Positions 1 to 10,670 of a DNA stretch of 64,000 bases are shown here, piece after piece. The position numbers and the translations under genes are program-made. The stretch's first letter is position 1, and each line of letters begins with the position of its first letter. This DNA comes from Aricia agestis (Eukaryota > Arthropoda > Insecta > Lepidoptera > Lycaenidae): assembly GCF_905147365.1 (NCBI RefSeq), contig NC_056417.1, positions 16,142,501 to 16,206,500 on the forward strand, in the 5' to 3' direction. The notes below the pieces were generated by a model that had not been told where the DNA came from, ran no database searches, and saw nothing but the letters and a program-made list of their open reading frames with translations.

Positions 1-589
1 CCAGAACCTGGGTACGCCCATGCATAAAGCAATCCAATTTATACAAATTCAGGACTTTAAACAACCTGTACGCACTACCTAACATCCTATAATATATTCC
101 TATCCCCATCCCTCTCCAACCTGTCCCTCTCCCGCAGGCTAGAGCGGGACGGCGCGCGCTGCAATACCCGCGCGGTATGTGCCCCTGCTACTGGTACCTC
201 GGTTACTCGCGCTGTCCACAGAGAAATGTAATTCAGTTAGTGCGTTGTTAATTTCATTTCTAGAAGGAGATATAAATACCTCTTTAGAATACGTTGTGTA
301 GATAGATGTTAAAGAGGTGGTCGGTTTTTCACATAGTAAAAATCAGTTTGGTAATTATTATTTCTTTATTAAGGATTGCAGCCGAGGGGCATTAAGAATT
401 TTTAGATGGTAGTGTATCGAGTCGTATATTTTCATTACACGTACATTTTTTGGAAAATAAATTACAAAAAATTGATGTTCATAATATTAGAAATATTTTA
501 GAATATAAAAATTATATTTTAAAATATGTATGTGAAATAAAAAACCTATATCTAGTTCCTAACTTATAACAATATATCTGTAATTCCAG

Positions 590-731
590 AACTCCTGGGT
601 CCGAGGCGAAGAAGCCGGAGCAGCAGTCGCACCTGCTGGACCTGCTGGACGTGAACCTCGCGCCCGCCCCCGCCGCCGCCGCCCCCGCCCCCGCAGACCC
701 CTGGGGGCTGCCATCGCCGCCGCAGAGACCG
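590..731 (+). CDS. lqf: Epsin exon (first in window): clathrin-box-like and DPW motif
   Basis: The acceptor AG is at 588-589 and the donor GT at 732-733. One base completes a split codon, then the frame runs from 591. It encodes a PEQQSHLLDLLDVNL segment, an Ala/Pro run and ADPWGLPSPPQRP. It ends in phase 0. It is entered in frame from an upstream exon outside the window. Confidence 0.88.
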
Positions 732-3700
732 GTCAGCACACATATTATATTATATACTGCGTATTATAGACACAAGAAATACGTTAAAGTTATATTAAAG
801 TTTAAACTGTTACCAGAAATTGGTTTTATACAAAATATAAGATTGAAGGGTTTGTTTCACTTTTATGGTTTAACACGCCTTAGGCTGCGTTTCCACCAGA
901 GCTGAGCGGAGCTGTGTTGCGAGGAATGTGTTTTTGAAAACCAATAGCATCGCCGCGTTGAGCGATGTCATGGCAAAGACATGTCAATGAAGCGATTCTA
1001 TTGGTTTTCAAAAACACATTCCTCGCAACACAGCTCCGCTCAGCTCTGGTGGAAAGGCAGCCTTATGGCACGGTCTCTACGCTATTCTGAGCTTACTTTG
1101 TGTTAAGACCGAATAGTTTACTGTGATTGGTTAGCGTTATGACTTATAAATGAGCGATTACTGCTTGCTAAGCCGGGCGGGCTAGGCAGGCTTCCTCATT
1201 TGTCATTAGTCATTACTCATTACCGTCTAAGGCTACTTTCTTGTTTAAAATTACGTTAACCCAGAGGGTTGCAAAAGAGCCTTATTCTAGATAGTCTGCT
1301 TCTGTGATTTCTAGTTAGTGCCTTAGTGATAAACATGTATATTTGTTAACTCCAGATTATGCATTTGGATTTGGGTAGATATTATACGGAGTCCATGGTG
1401 AGCAGTGTGTGAGGTTGTATGTTGCTAGGACGTTCATATTTCATAATACTACCAAAGCTACCATTTGTTGTTCTACAGGGTGTAACAAAAATAAGTGATA
1501 ATACTTTAGGGTGTGTAGGTGTTCCTTGTAGAGAGTTCACTGTGAAAGTAGCAGCGCTGAAAGACCAAAATTTTTTTTCACTTTTGTATGGGGAAACTCG
1601 TGACGCTCGGGCCCTTGCCCATACAAAAGTGAAAAAAAAAATTCGTCTTTCAGAGCTGCTACTTTCACAGTAAACTCTCTACAAGGAACACGTACACACC
1701 CTAAAGTATTATCACTTATTTTTGTTACACACTGTATATCTGTTATTATCTTTCTTCAATATTTTCTTCAAACAAAAACATAATATGGTTTTGTTTTTCG
1801 TTATGTACACTAGGTGTGTCGCAATATTTCATTTCTTTACATTTTATTATCATTTTCATCTAGTTTTTCTTTCTCTATAGTGTTTTAAACTCTATAAAAA
1901 GTAGTCAGTACATTTACAAGTTATAACTCTTATTACTCAGGCAATAGACATCAAAATTATGTAATTTGTAGGAGACGTCGCCGGACGCGTGGTCGGCTGT
2001 GGGTAGCCCGGCGCGCGACCCGTGGGCGCCGGCCGCTTCGCTCGCAGCGCCGCTCGCCGCCCCGCTGTCTGCTCCGCTCGCCGCTCCGCTCGGCGCCCCG
2101 CTCGCCGCCGCCGCTGACCCGTGGGCGCCCGTTACACAGGTATGACGTGATGGGGGGTAGAAGACCTGCGTAATTTGGTCGCGTTATGTCAAACCCAGCC
2201 GACAGGTCACAATTAACATTGAATTGACATGATCCGACCAATATGACGTTGGTCTGTCTACTGCCTAGGAATTAATTTCCTCGATGGTATATAAATGTAT
2301 GTGATTTTTTACAATAATATACTGACTCTAAGTCCAGCTACAGGACATAGGACAGAAAAAAATCATACATTTTTACGTGGCAAAATCTGTCCTATGTCCT
2401 TATTACCAGTTACTATGTATCAACTAATTTCGACGCGAGATAGTTGCGCCAACATCGACTAATTCAGTAATAAAAATATTTGGATAGCTATATAATAATA
2501 TATAATAATTGAAATGTATCAGACACCGTGATAGGCTCCATGATAGATTGAGACAAAATCCAAATTACAACATTCTTAAAATTACCTACACAAGATACAG
2601 AAATTTCTGCAATAATTTATTAAAAAAGATGAAGAGAGACTATGAAACAAACTTACTGGATAATGCTAAAAACAATAATAAGAAATTGTGGGATACCATA
2701 AAAAACTTAACCTGCACAAGTAAATGTAAACAGCATGCATCTTACCTACTAAATTCTCGTGATCCTAAGGAATCAGTAAACAAAGTTAATGACTATTTTG
2801 TATCAATTGGGAAAAGGTTGGCTGGCAACACTACTAAATGTAAAGATAAAGATCATCAAGAGATTATCGCATAAAAGATAGTTGTAGTACACCAATCAAT
2901 TCTTTTGTTTTGCTTGAGACGGACATCAATGAAGTCGAGTCTCTAATTAGGAGCTTAAAAAACGCTTGCGCTGTTGGATGGGACTGTTTTCCGAATGTTC
3001 TTCTTAAAGACAATATACATACCCTCTCCTCATTACTTACACATATTTTCAATTTATGTTTGTCTCATGGTCAGTTTCCAAAGGTTCTGAAAAAGTCAGT
3101 AGTTCATTCAATATATAAAGCAGGCGAGAGAGACCGTGTTACAAATTACAGACCCATTTCTATATTGCCATCGATGTCCAAGATACTAGAACGTATAATT
3201 AATACACAACTTATAAAATATCTAGAACATAATCATATTCTTTCACCAAATCAGTTTGGTTTTAGAGCTAATAAATCGACTACTGATGCGGTTCATGAAG
3301 TTGTAAACATTATTATTAGTAATATGGATGTGGGTAGATCAACCTTAGGTATATTTTAGATCTTGCAAAAGCATTTGACACGGTCTCTACAACGCTGCTT
3401 TTAAATAAGTTGGAAGCAATAGGAGTTAGAGGTAAACAATTACAACTCTTCGAAGATTATCTCACGAATCGATCACAAAGCGTGAAAATAGGAAATATAC
3501 TAAGTGATGATTTGCCTGTGAGCTACGGCGTTCCTCAGGGCAGTATATTAGGTCCAACCTTATTTTTGATATACCTAAACGACCTTTCTAATCTTAGTTT
3601 ATCGGGCGGTAGAATCATATCTTATGCGGATGATACAGTCCTTCTTTTTTCTGCTAAAAGCAATAATATATTATTCAAGCTTGCTCAACGAGGCCTCAAC

Positions 3701-6314
3701 TTTGTCACCCATTGGTTGCAGAATAATTTCCTAACTCTTAATGCAAATAAAACACAATACATAAGTTTCTCTATGCGAAAGCAAAAATAATTAGATACCA
3801 CCTTTAATTTAACTGCCCATGCTTGTTGCAATGAGACAAAGTGTTTGTGCTCTCCTCTTAACCAGGTATCATCTGTTAAGTATTTAGGTATCATCATCGA
3901 CAATGCATTGTCTTTTAGCGCACATATTGATATGGTCACGTCAAGAATTAGAAAATTAACCTATGTTTTTAAAAATCTTCGACATATAGCTGATAAAAGT
4001 CTAATGAAACATGTCTATCAAGCGCTAGGGCAGTCCATAATCGAATACTGCATCACAATCTGGGGAGGCACTTTTAAAACAAAGATGAGGCCTCTTGAAG
4101 TCGCTCAGAGATCGCTTTTAAAGGTAAGCAGCTTTCGTCCCTATTTGTATCCTACTTTCTTACTATACCAGTCCTCAGAAGTCCTATCAATCTGCCAGCT
4201 ATTCATCATGCAGACAATCTTGAGACAACACACTAAACAACATTTTCATAAAGATCTATACGCTAAAAGACGAAACTAGGCTATAGCAGAATTCCCAAAA
4301 CATAGACATGCTTTTGTCAATAAACATTATTGTTTTCTAGGCCCATTATAATAAAATAAATAAAGAATTGAATATACACCCTTTAAGCAAATCAAGATGC
4401 AAACAAAAATTATTTGAATATCTACACCAACTCACGTATGAGGAGACGGAAAAACTGTTAATAACTACGAAATAACTCGTAAATTATTTTAAATTAAATC
4501 CAAGTACATAATTTCTTATTGTCAATTATTTATAATTATTATTTTCCAATGGTTGTATTATTAATTTTATTTGTGATAATTTACAATATTTTATTTAAGT
4601 CCTTTATTTTGTAAAAGATGTTAAACTAATTTTTAAGTTGTAAACATATTTATTATTGTATTAATATATTTTTAGAAAATTAATTATTAATATGATTTAA
4701 ATAGGGTATCTTACAGTTCGTTTGTAATTATAGTCTTGGAAAACTGAGCACTGTGGTCTGAAATACAGATTTATCTAGTTTGGACACAGAAGAATTACAT
4801 TAAGACGTGTACATTATATATCAAAATTATATTTTGTCAATTTTATACCTGTAAGTTATTTTATGAGCAATGTACTGTAATTAATTTTGATGATCAATAA
4901 ATAAATTATTATTATTATAATAATTACTATTGGAGAACACATCGCTTTTTTTCTGTTATATGATGTTTCTAATATAACAAAGACGAGCTGGACTCGTACA
5001 GTCGCTGAATACGCCGTTTAAATATTTCTGTTGTAGCTTGTCAATCATGAAAATGTTTGTTTCCCAGAGCAAGTCGCCGCTGTCGATGGTGTCGTCACCG
5101 TCGTCTGACCTGGAGCAGTTCGACGCGCTGTCGCGCCGCACCGAGCCCGCGCTCGCGCCGCTCGACCACGCCACCTCCGCCGCCGCCGCCGACCCTTTCG
5201 ACTTGTCGCTGCTAGGTAAAAACCCGCGGACAGAAAGAAAAAATGATCAAGAGAAAATCTCACTAGTTATTTCGCACTAAATGTCAATGTCATTGTCCAT
5301 ATATAATCCTACACAGATTATTAATATAAAAAAATAATAATGAACTAAACTGTCCGAGCACTGTCGCCTCTGGGCCGTTCACTTCGTTAACGTGCGTCAT
5401 TTCCCAAATTTACGTATTCATTAACTTTATTGGTTATTGATTAGGAGTAGGTGCCAGCAGAAATATCTAAATTGGCTACTCGTTAAAACGTTAACCAATG
5501 TATCGACTGGTTGACATGATTGATTCGTTATGTAAATAAATAACGAATCGTCTAACTGAACCATATTTCAGACGAGAAGCTGCCGTCTAACGGCTTGATG
5601 GGCACCGGCGGCGCGGTGAAGAAGTCCCCCGCGGCGTTCCTCGGTGAGAACTCGGCGCTGGTGAACCTGGAGCGGCTGCTGCAGCCCGCCGCCGACCCGC
5701 CCCCGCACGCGCCCAACCCCTTCGCCGAGCGGCAGCTGTTTGCGCCGCCGCCGCCGGTACGTACACGCACGCACACACGCGTCATTGCGTATACGTGTAT
5801 GAGTGTAAATGCATGCGTATGTATGCGTTCGTATATTATAAAGAGGCAATATCCACTTTTATGCATATAATGTGTAATATTTGTGCCTTAGGGCAGAAAA
5901 ATAATTGTCCTATTCGACAAAAAACATTTTTTACATTTGCAATTTTTATTTTTCTAAGATAACATTCATTTTCCTCTTTTAAAATAGATGTAAAGCTGTG
6001 TAAATATTAATATATTATTAGTGCGAGGGTAGTAGAATTAAAAGCTTACCAAGTTTACCTTACCTGTCGTATTATATTTGGTTTCCAAAAAAACTCTGTT
6101 AAATATTTAGCATTTCGTTATGACATTCCAGGCGAAGTTGTCCATCAACGAGATCAAGCAGCAGCAGATGGGCTTCCCGGCGGGGGGTGCGGTGGGGGGT
6201 GTGTCGCTGGGGGCGGGGGCAGCGGCGCAGGCGGATCCCTGGGCGCCCGCGCGCTCCGCCTCGCCCTGGTCGCCGCCCCCCGCGCGACACACCCCCAACC
6301 CCTTCCTGTCCTAG
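590..6314 (+). CDS. lqf: Epsin (liquid facets-like endocytic adaptor), C-terminal part, five coding exons
   Basis: Epsins bind PI(4,5)P2 and ubiquitinated cargo at the plasma membrane and recruit AP-2, clathrin and EH-domain proteins during endocytosis. Joined exons are 590-731, 1972-2139, 5068-5215, 5572-5756 and 6132-6314. Every junction has AG/GT borders and the frame stays open, giving about 275 residues. Visible motifs are LLDLLD (clathrin-box-like), four DPW, one DAW, one SPW, one DPF, a SxFLG-ENSALVNL-type block (AAFLGENSALVNL), an internal NPF, and NPFLS at the stop. That order fits the disordered epsin tail. The N-terminal ENTH domain and ubiquitin-interacting motifs are absent, so they must lie left of base 590. 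Exons are strikingly GC-rich inside AT-rich introns. Family assignment is secure; the symbol is by analogy with Drosophila. Confidence 0.93.
883..1062. mobile_element. Foldback MITE, PIF/Harbinger-like, TTA target duplication
   Basis: The left arm starting GGCTGCGTTTCCACC and the right arm ending in its complement pair over about 65 bases with few mismatches. Direct TTA copies sit at 880-882 and 1063-1065. A three-base TWA duplication is typical of PIF/Harbinger. It has no coding capacity and lies in an epsin intron. Confidence 0.8.
1476..1734. mobile_element. Foldback MITE with TA target duplication (Tc1/mariner-like)
   Basis: Almost the whole 259 bases pair end to end. It starts CAGGGTGTAACAAAAAT, ends in the near complement, and is flanked by TA at 1474-1475 and 1735-1736. 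A related right half recurs at about 63119-63174. It lies in the first visible epsin intron. Confidence 0.78.
1972..2139 (+). CDS. lqf: Epsin exon: DAW and two DPW motifs, Ala/Pro/Leu repeats
   Basis: The acceptor AG is at 1970-1971 and the donor GTATGA at 2140. The exon is 168 bases, phase 0 to phase 0, so skipping it would keep frame. It encodes SPDAW, RDPWAPA, then repeated (S/A/G)APLAA-type units, then ADPWAPVTQ. DPW motifs bind the AP-2 alpha appendage. The repeated Ala-Pro-Leu unit looks like small in-frame expansion and may vary between alleles. Confidence 0.88.
2167..2274. mobile_element. Fragment of a TIR element (CCTAGGCAG ends), right part
   Basis: This stretch closely matches 48690-48736 plus 49188-49262. 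It ends in CTGCCTAGGAATTAATTTCC, the same right end as the fuller copy at 48660-49263. The left terminus is missing here, just after the epsin exon. It serves as the empty site for the insertion inside the other copy. Confidence 0.6.
2342..2400. repeat. Small inverted repeat
   Basis: AGGACATAGGACAG at 2342 pairs with its exact complement ending at 2400. The sequence between is AT-rich. It may be the end of a small foldback element; no target duplication is seen. Confidence 0.4.
2505..4918 (+). mobile_element. Degenerate LINE (non-LTR retrotransposon), 5' truncated, in epsin intron
   Basis: Reverse-transcriptase segments lie in order: an EN-RT linker (2509-2874), NYRPISILPSMSKILER and QFGFRANKST (2910-3359), GVPQGSILGP and YADD at 3623-3634 (3410-3790), then the thumb-like KYLGIIID block (3845-4279). 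Reading frame changes near 2875-2910 and 3358-3366, and an in-frame TAA lies at about 3788, so it is dead. No endonuclease domain is left. A non-coding AT-rich tail ends in ATT/TTA repeats near 4890-4918. The sequence looks like the CR1/Jockey part of the LINE tree; the exact clade is not fixed by eye. Confidence 0.88.
5068..5215 (+). CDS. lqf: Epsin exon: LEQFDAL and DPF motif
   Basis: The acceptor CAG ends at 5067 and the donor GTAAAA starts at 5216. The exon is 148 bases, phase 0 in and phase 1 out. It encodes SDLEQFDALSRRTEP, an Ala run and ADPFDLSLL. DPF is a second class of AP-2 appendage ligand. The preceding intron (2140-5067) carries a degenerate LINE. Confidence 0.88.
5572..5756 (+). 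CDS. lqf: Epsin exon: FLGENSALVNL block and internal NPF
   Basis: The acceptor AG is at 5570-5571 and the donor GTACGT at 5757. The exon is 185 bases, phase 1 in and phase 0 out. It encodes a PAAFLGENSALVNLERLL block, conserved among epsins ahead of the EH-binding tail, and then HAPNPFAERQL with an NPF motif for Eps15-type EH domains. It ends in a Pro run. Confidence 0.9.
6132..6314 (+). CDS. lqf: Epsin last coding exon: DPW and terminal NPF
   Basis: The acceptor AG is at 6130-6131 and the stop TAG at 6312-6314. It encodes AKLSINEIKQQQMGF, a Gly/Ala-rich stretch, ADPWAPA, SPW and the terminal HTPNPFLS. An NPF a few residues from the C-terminus is the hallmark of epsins. A consensus donor (CAG/GTAAAC) lies at 6320/6321, six bases after the stop. 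Confidence 0.92.
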   Translation, partial: AKLSINEIKQQQMGFPAGGAVGGVSLGAGAAAQADPWAPARSASPWSPPPARHTPNPFLS

Positions 6315-6478
6315 CCACAGGTAAACTATCCGTATATGTACATCATTAAAAATGAATCTTCAATTTTGGCTAAGTCTTGAAACATTCGTGGAAGTCCAGG
6401 GAAAGTTTAATATTAGGATGGACAAATATAAATATCTGTATTGCCAGAATTTTGTCTAATCTAATTGTCTATTTTATT

Positions 6479-6575
6479 TTATGAAATAAGGGGGCCAACG
6501 AGCAAACGTTTCACCTGATGGAAAGCAACTTCCGTCGCCCATAGACACTCGCAGCATCAGAAGAGCTGCAGGTCT
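6479..6575 (-). mobile_element. LINE-tailed SINE-like repeat, 3' fragment
   Basis: On the minus strand this is the 3' end of the window's commonest repeat (CTTTCCATCAGGTGA...CCCTTATTTCAT). Only about 95 bases remain. It lies inside the proposed epsin UTR intron. Confidence 0.75.
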
Positions 6576-6638
6576 ATAACATAGTCTAGTAATTATTATT
6601 ATTATAATAAGGTAAACATAGTAGCCAATTACAAGTTA

Positions 6639-6803
6639 GGGCCCGTACCACGAAACGGTATTGAAACCCAAACAATCGTACGAGAATGTTGCGTCCTACT
6701 CTTACAAACGTGAAATGACGTTGTTAGAGCAGGACGCGGCATTCTCGTCCGATTGTTTGAGTCTCAGAACGGTTTAGTAGTAGGCCTACTGGTACGGACC
6801 ACA
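6639..6803. mobile_element. Foldback MITE, TTA flanks (Harbinger-like candidate)
   Basis: The left arm GGGCCCGTACCA...CAAACAATCG pairs with the right arm CGATTGTTTGAG...TGGTACGGACC (with small gaps), also pairing AGAATG-type inner blocks. TTA occurs at 6636-6638 and 6804-6806. Arms have diverged by small indels. Confidence 0.6.
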
Positions 6804-7100
6804 TTATTTGTAAGTGACCTATCCCACGCCTAAAACGAGATAGCAATATTATATTCGTGTGAGCATGAGAGAGACGGTAACGATGAGACGATGAACAATG
6901 TTTTGCGTTTTTTACCAACCTCATCTCATAGAAAACTTTTATATATTCCAGTAAAACGCTAGCGACATTGCATCTCGGGCACCGCTCGCCGGTCGCCGCA
7001 GCTTCCGCGTCGCCGCCACACCGACACGACACAGCTACGTACAGTCAACCGAGCCGCTAATACTTCGGCAACCACAGTTTTCATAAAGCACAGCTTGTTA

Positions 7101-7639
7101 AGAAACAGTTAACGCCGAACATAATTTTTTAATCACGTGAAAAATGTGTTAGCGTGATAATATTTAAAGTGTACAAACGTATGTGAATGCGACACAAGAA
7201 GCCACCATTCGATTTGACGTTTAGAAAATTTAGTTCTGCGTCAACTCTTTCTTGCCTAACTGTAATGGTGATGTATGAAAAACGATGGTTGTCGGAAACA
7301 GCTGACGTCATAGTCGCACTGTAAAACTAACCAGATGGTTAACCTGGTTACAGACACCCCTCCCGCAACCTCCGAACGACGGACGCGCTCGATATTTTCA
7401 ATATTGAAGTGAAACTTCTTTAGGCGTGCTAAGAGTGCTAGGGCATTTTACGGGTGTGGATTTTAAACGTTGGTTGAAGTTTTGCCTTATATACAATATT
7501 GCAGTAAAACCGTGTTTATGGCCTCGGCAATATTCGTTTTCCATGGAAGAGATTGATCATGCAAATCGAGGTACGTCAGTGGACGTTGAAATGACGGCCA
7601 TATTGTACTCGGTACTCTTTAGCTTCCAGCTATTTTTAA
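7101..7639. other. Intergenic stretch without a recognised gene
   Basis: AT-rich sequence between the epsin 3' UTR candidate and the piggyBac remnant. Short ORFs here have no recognisable motif. It may still include distal epsin 3' UTR. Confidence 0.5.
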
Positions 7640-7799
7640 CACGTTGAGGTTCGGTACTAAGTTGAATAAAACATTTGATATGACAGTAAAATTCTTCATA
7701 CAAAATATTCCAACGGCAATACCCGTAGCGTCATTTAGCAACACCAAAAAACGAATGAAGATTGACAGTACTGCTAAATCCGTAAATAAGCTATAGCCG

Positions 7800-8189
7800 T
7801 TGAAAAGGCGAAAATTCGAAATCAGCAATTGGCATAATAGTTTTACACCACCCTTCGTCGTTAGACAACTGTTCTAGATTAGCTGCGCTGGTTTCTTTTC
7901 GTTCAGAAATTTGTTTCTGGAAATTATCGCCACCTGGTTGATGAATCTGTTCCAGCGATTCAGGTAACTGATGTTCTAAGATATTAGGATGTACAAATTC
8001 GGTGAAATCAGGTTGTGCCATCTCTGGATTTTGAGGGCCTGGTGAAGAAACAGACTCCGAAAAAGACGGTGGACAATAGTCATCATCTGACCAGTACTCT
8101 CCTCCATCATCGTGCTAAGGATCCTCATCACTCGTTTCCGGTGTTGAGACTTCTTCTAGTAGCCGTTTGATGCGATTTTCATCATCCAT
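7800..8189 (-). pseudogene. piggyBac-type transposase N-terminus, broken
   Basis: From ATG at 8187-8189 the minus strand reads an acidic, Ser/Glu/Asp-rich leader (KRLLEEVSTPETSDEDP). An in-frame TAG follows at 8114-8116. It then continues open (YWSDDDYCPP..., then NPEMAQPDFTEF) to a stop near 7791. Such acidic leaders precede the DDE domain in piggyBac proteins. The catalytic domain is absent and the surrounding TTAA ends support the assignment. The family call rests on context more than on similarity I could measure. Confidence 0.5.
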
Positions 8190-8628
8190 CTATAACAAAA
8201 TATAACAATTTGTTTACATGTAATTTATACCTAAAATGGCAATTTTCAAATCATTTTTTCAGACTAATATCAGTACAACTTTATTATTAGTCATTATAAT
8301 TACTAAAATAATGTAACACTCACCTTCTTGCATTAATTTTGACGTGAATACAACTTTTGCGAAAACCACAGCGACACAATTTCTCCCAAACGTACGCGGC
8401 GCGACACTACTCAACGCATTGCGAATGATTGCACACAATAGTACACGGCCATGACCGTACTGTGCGTACAGACACTGCCTAGATGTTGCTCACACATAAA
8501 CATTTTCAGTGTATGTTTGTGTGCATTCAACTGCTTCTACTTACAAGAAAAAAATATGTGATATGACGGTAGTCCTATATTTTAAGTACATTCTTTAGAA
8601 ATTCATCTGCAAATGCCGTACTGTTTAG

Positions 8629-9719
8629 TAGGGTTGTTGAGGAAGTGATTATGAGAAAGAGGAGGAGGAAGAGGAATTGTCACGCGCAAGTTTAGGGGAT
8701 GCGGATGAGGAAGAGGATGTTTTTTTGAGGAAGAGGATGCGGATGAGGAAGCGGAAGAGGAAGTACGTCCATATAGTACAGCGTTTGTGGGTGATTACGC
8801 CCCCTTATGCCCACAAGGCTCAAGGTCTTAAAGTGGGACTGAAAAAAAAAAGACGGGTTACACTCCGGGAGTGCCGGCAGAAGTGAAAACTTTATTATTA
8901 ACGTTGTGCATAATTTTTTTAACCCATTTTTTATGAAAATCTATTTTAAAAAAATCGATTTTTTTAATTAATCGAAACCCTTACAATCGATTAAATTTTA
9001 ACCCGTTTTTTATTAAAATCGATTTTTTTAATTAATCGAAACCCTTACAATCGATTAAATTTTTAACTCATTTTTTATGAAAATCAATTTAAAAAAAACG
9101 TTTTTTTTTTAATTACTTAATCGAAACTCTTAAAATCGATTAAAAATATCGATAATCGAAAAAAACAATCGATTGTTCGATTAATCGATTTCGATGTTAC
9201 AACACTAATCTCAAACCGTCTTAAAAGGAAAAGAAAGTAGGTGAAATATATTTTGTTCTCAAAGTGGGCAGTGGACAAAAAAGGTCTGGGAACCCCTGAT
9301 ATAGCACTGCACTTCGGTCTCATTACGATTTTCGATAAAAGAAATCAAATTATTAGATTATTCGCACTGCGTGCGTAGCTGCGTGGTGCGTACACGCGTA
9401 AACAAAACAACGCTTGCTATATTATGTCAATAAAATTAAAACAAACAAGCAAGGAACAGCGCGGGTGGCGAGAGGGGAGGTCTCGCTCTCCCGTTCGGTC
9501 CGGCATCGCGCTCTGGCGTGTGCGTTGCCATGATTGCCGTTACGCGACGCGCATGCGCAGTGAAATTCCTTATAAATTCCTCCTAAATTTTGAGGAAGCG
9601 ATAGCGGAAGAGGATTTTTGTATTTTTATTTATGAGGATGCGGTAACGGTTGAGGAACCCATAATATTGCGGAACTTCCTCATTATGAGGAAGAGGAAGA
9701 GGAATCCTCAGCAACCCTA
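8629..9719. mobile_element. Non-autonomous hAT element (1.09 kb) nested in piggyBac remnant
   Basis: A perfect eight-base duplication CTGTTTAG flanks it (8621-8628, 9720-9727). The ends are TAGGGTTG(T/C)TGAGGA inverted. The subterminal regions are rich in GAGGAA/GAGGATG units and the interior holds an ATCGATT-rich tandem block. No transposase ORF is recognisable. Confidence 0.82.
8916..9200. repeat. AT-rich tandem block, about 64-base period, ATCGATT palindromes
   Basis: The motif ATCGAAACCCTTACAATCGATT begins at 8971 and again at 9035 (period 64); a decayed third copy starts at 9120. Each unit has a TTTTTTAATTAATCGA half that is self-complementary with flanking ATCGATT. It lies inside the hAT element. 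Confidence 0.7.
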
Positions 9720-9817
9720 CTGTTTAGTAAAAAAAATAAACAACTGCGTCAGCCGTAGTGTCGTATTATGCAGTCAATTTTTTTACGGTCATAGCCGTCC
9801 GTCCCGCAACGTGTTAA

Positions 9818-10670
9818 TGCTCTAAATATTCTGCCGAATGTCTGTACTTTAGTATTTACCAGCCTAAACTAGGTCGCGATGCAAAGATTGTGAATATCGA
9901 GCGCGTTTTCGCCTTTTCAATTCCATCCAGACGCTCAGAATACAACTCACACGACAGGGGCCTTCTAATGTTATATAAGATAAGGTAGGAGAGGGACGGA
10001 GAATCTAATTCGCCCCGTCTCTTTCGCGCAGTCAGAATAATTTAAGTTCCTAAATCGATTGACGCAATAAACTTGATTTTTGTCCATGAATTTGAAGTAT
10101 TTTTTGACTAATTCGATGTAGCATCAATTATTTTTAACTTTATTGTGTAGGTAAAAAGTTACTGCTCATTTTGACGAAAAAAATTTGACATCACAGAATA
10201 TTATCCGCAAAAAAGATTTTCTTTTGTTGATTCAATTCGTATTTATTTTTGTAATATATTATGGACTAAGGAGGTACATAATGTTAACACCAATAAAATA
10301 TCTGATTTGAATACAGCTAATTTGTATTTATATAAGTCCTTAGGCGAAACTTAGCTAATATAAGGTTCATGGGGGACTCAATTGACTCGGTCTTCCACCA
10401 TTCGCTTTACCATTGTCGACTTTAGCGCACGCCAGATTCAATATGATTGCTTTTGTGTACGTTCAAGTTTCAAAAAGTTATTTTTGCATATGCTACAGTC
10501 GGTACTCGAAATGAAAATGACAGACGACGGAGGCAATTTTCCCCCGTGCGCGCTCATTAGTGTTGAAGATAAGGCTTATAAATAGGGTACCTAAAATTCG
10601 ATAGATTTTAACTTCAAGCCGATTCGAACAACAATCGAAAGCGATCGCATACTTTAATGCCAAGAACAGA
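9818..10670. other. Intergenic stretch, no gene seen
   Basis: AT-rich sequence between the two genes. A short open frame at 10382-10585 has no recognisable motif. Nothing else is supported. Confidence 0.5.

Larger units (their letters stand above)
6315..7100 (+). other. lqf: Epsin 3' UTR with a probable UTR intron (6321-6951)
   Basis: The CAG/GTAAAC donor six bases after the stop pairs plausibly with the acceptor TATATATTCCAG at 6940-6951. The interval between them carries a SINE fragment and a MITE and is AT-rich like the other introns. Sequence from 6952 is GC-rich again and fits exonic UTR. No convincing poly(A) signal was fixed for this gene, so the transcript end is open. Confidence 0.5.
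7640..9813 (-). mobile_element. piggyBac-like element, internally deleted, with a nested hAT insertion
   Basis: TTAA copies at 7636-7639 and 9814-9817 border short inverted ends CACGTTG(A/C)GG. TTAA duplication is the piggyBac signature. A minus-strand acidic N-terminal transposase-like ORF starts at 8189 (MDDENRIKRLLEEV) and breaks at 8114-8116. The 8629-9719 hAT element sits inside; without it the remnant is only about 1.1 kb, so most of the transposase is gone. Confidence 0.72.

Noticed and set aside
8677..8886. Basic/acidic ORF in the GAGGAA-rich segment
   Set aside because: Low-complexity subterminal DNA of the hAT element.
9424..9825. 133-codon plus-strand frame near the hAT/piggyBac right ends
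   Set aside because: It runs across two transposon boundaries and target duplications, and its charged stretches come from GAGGAA repeats.
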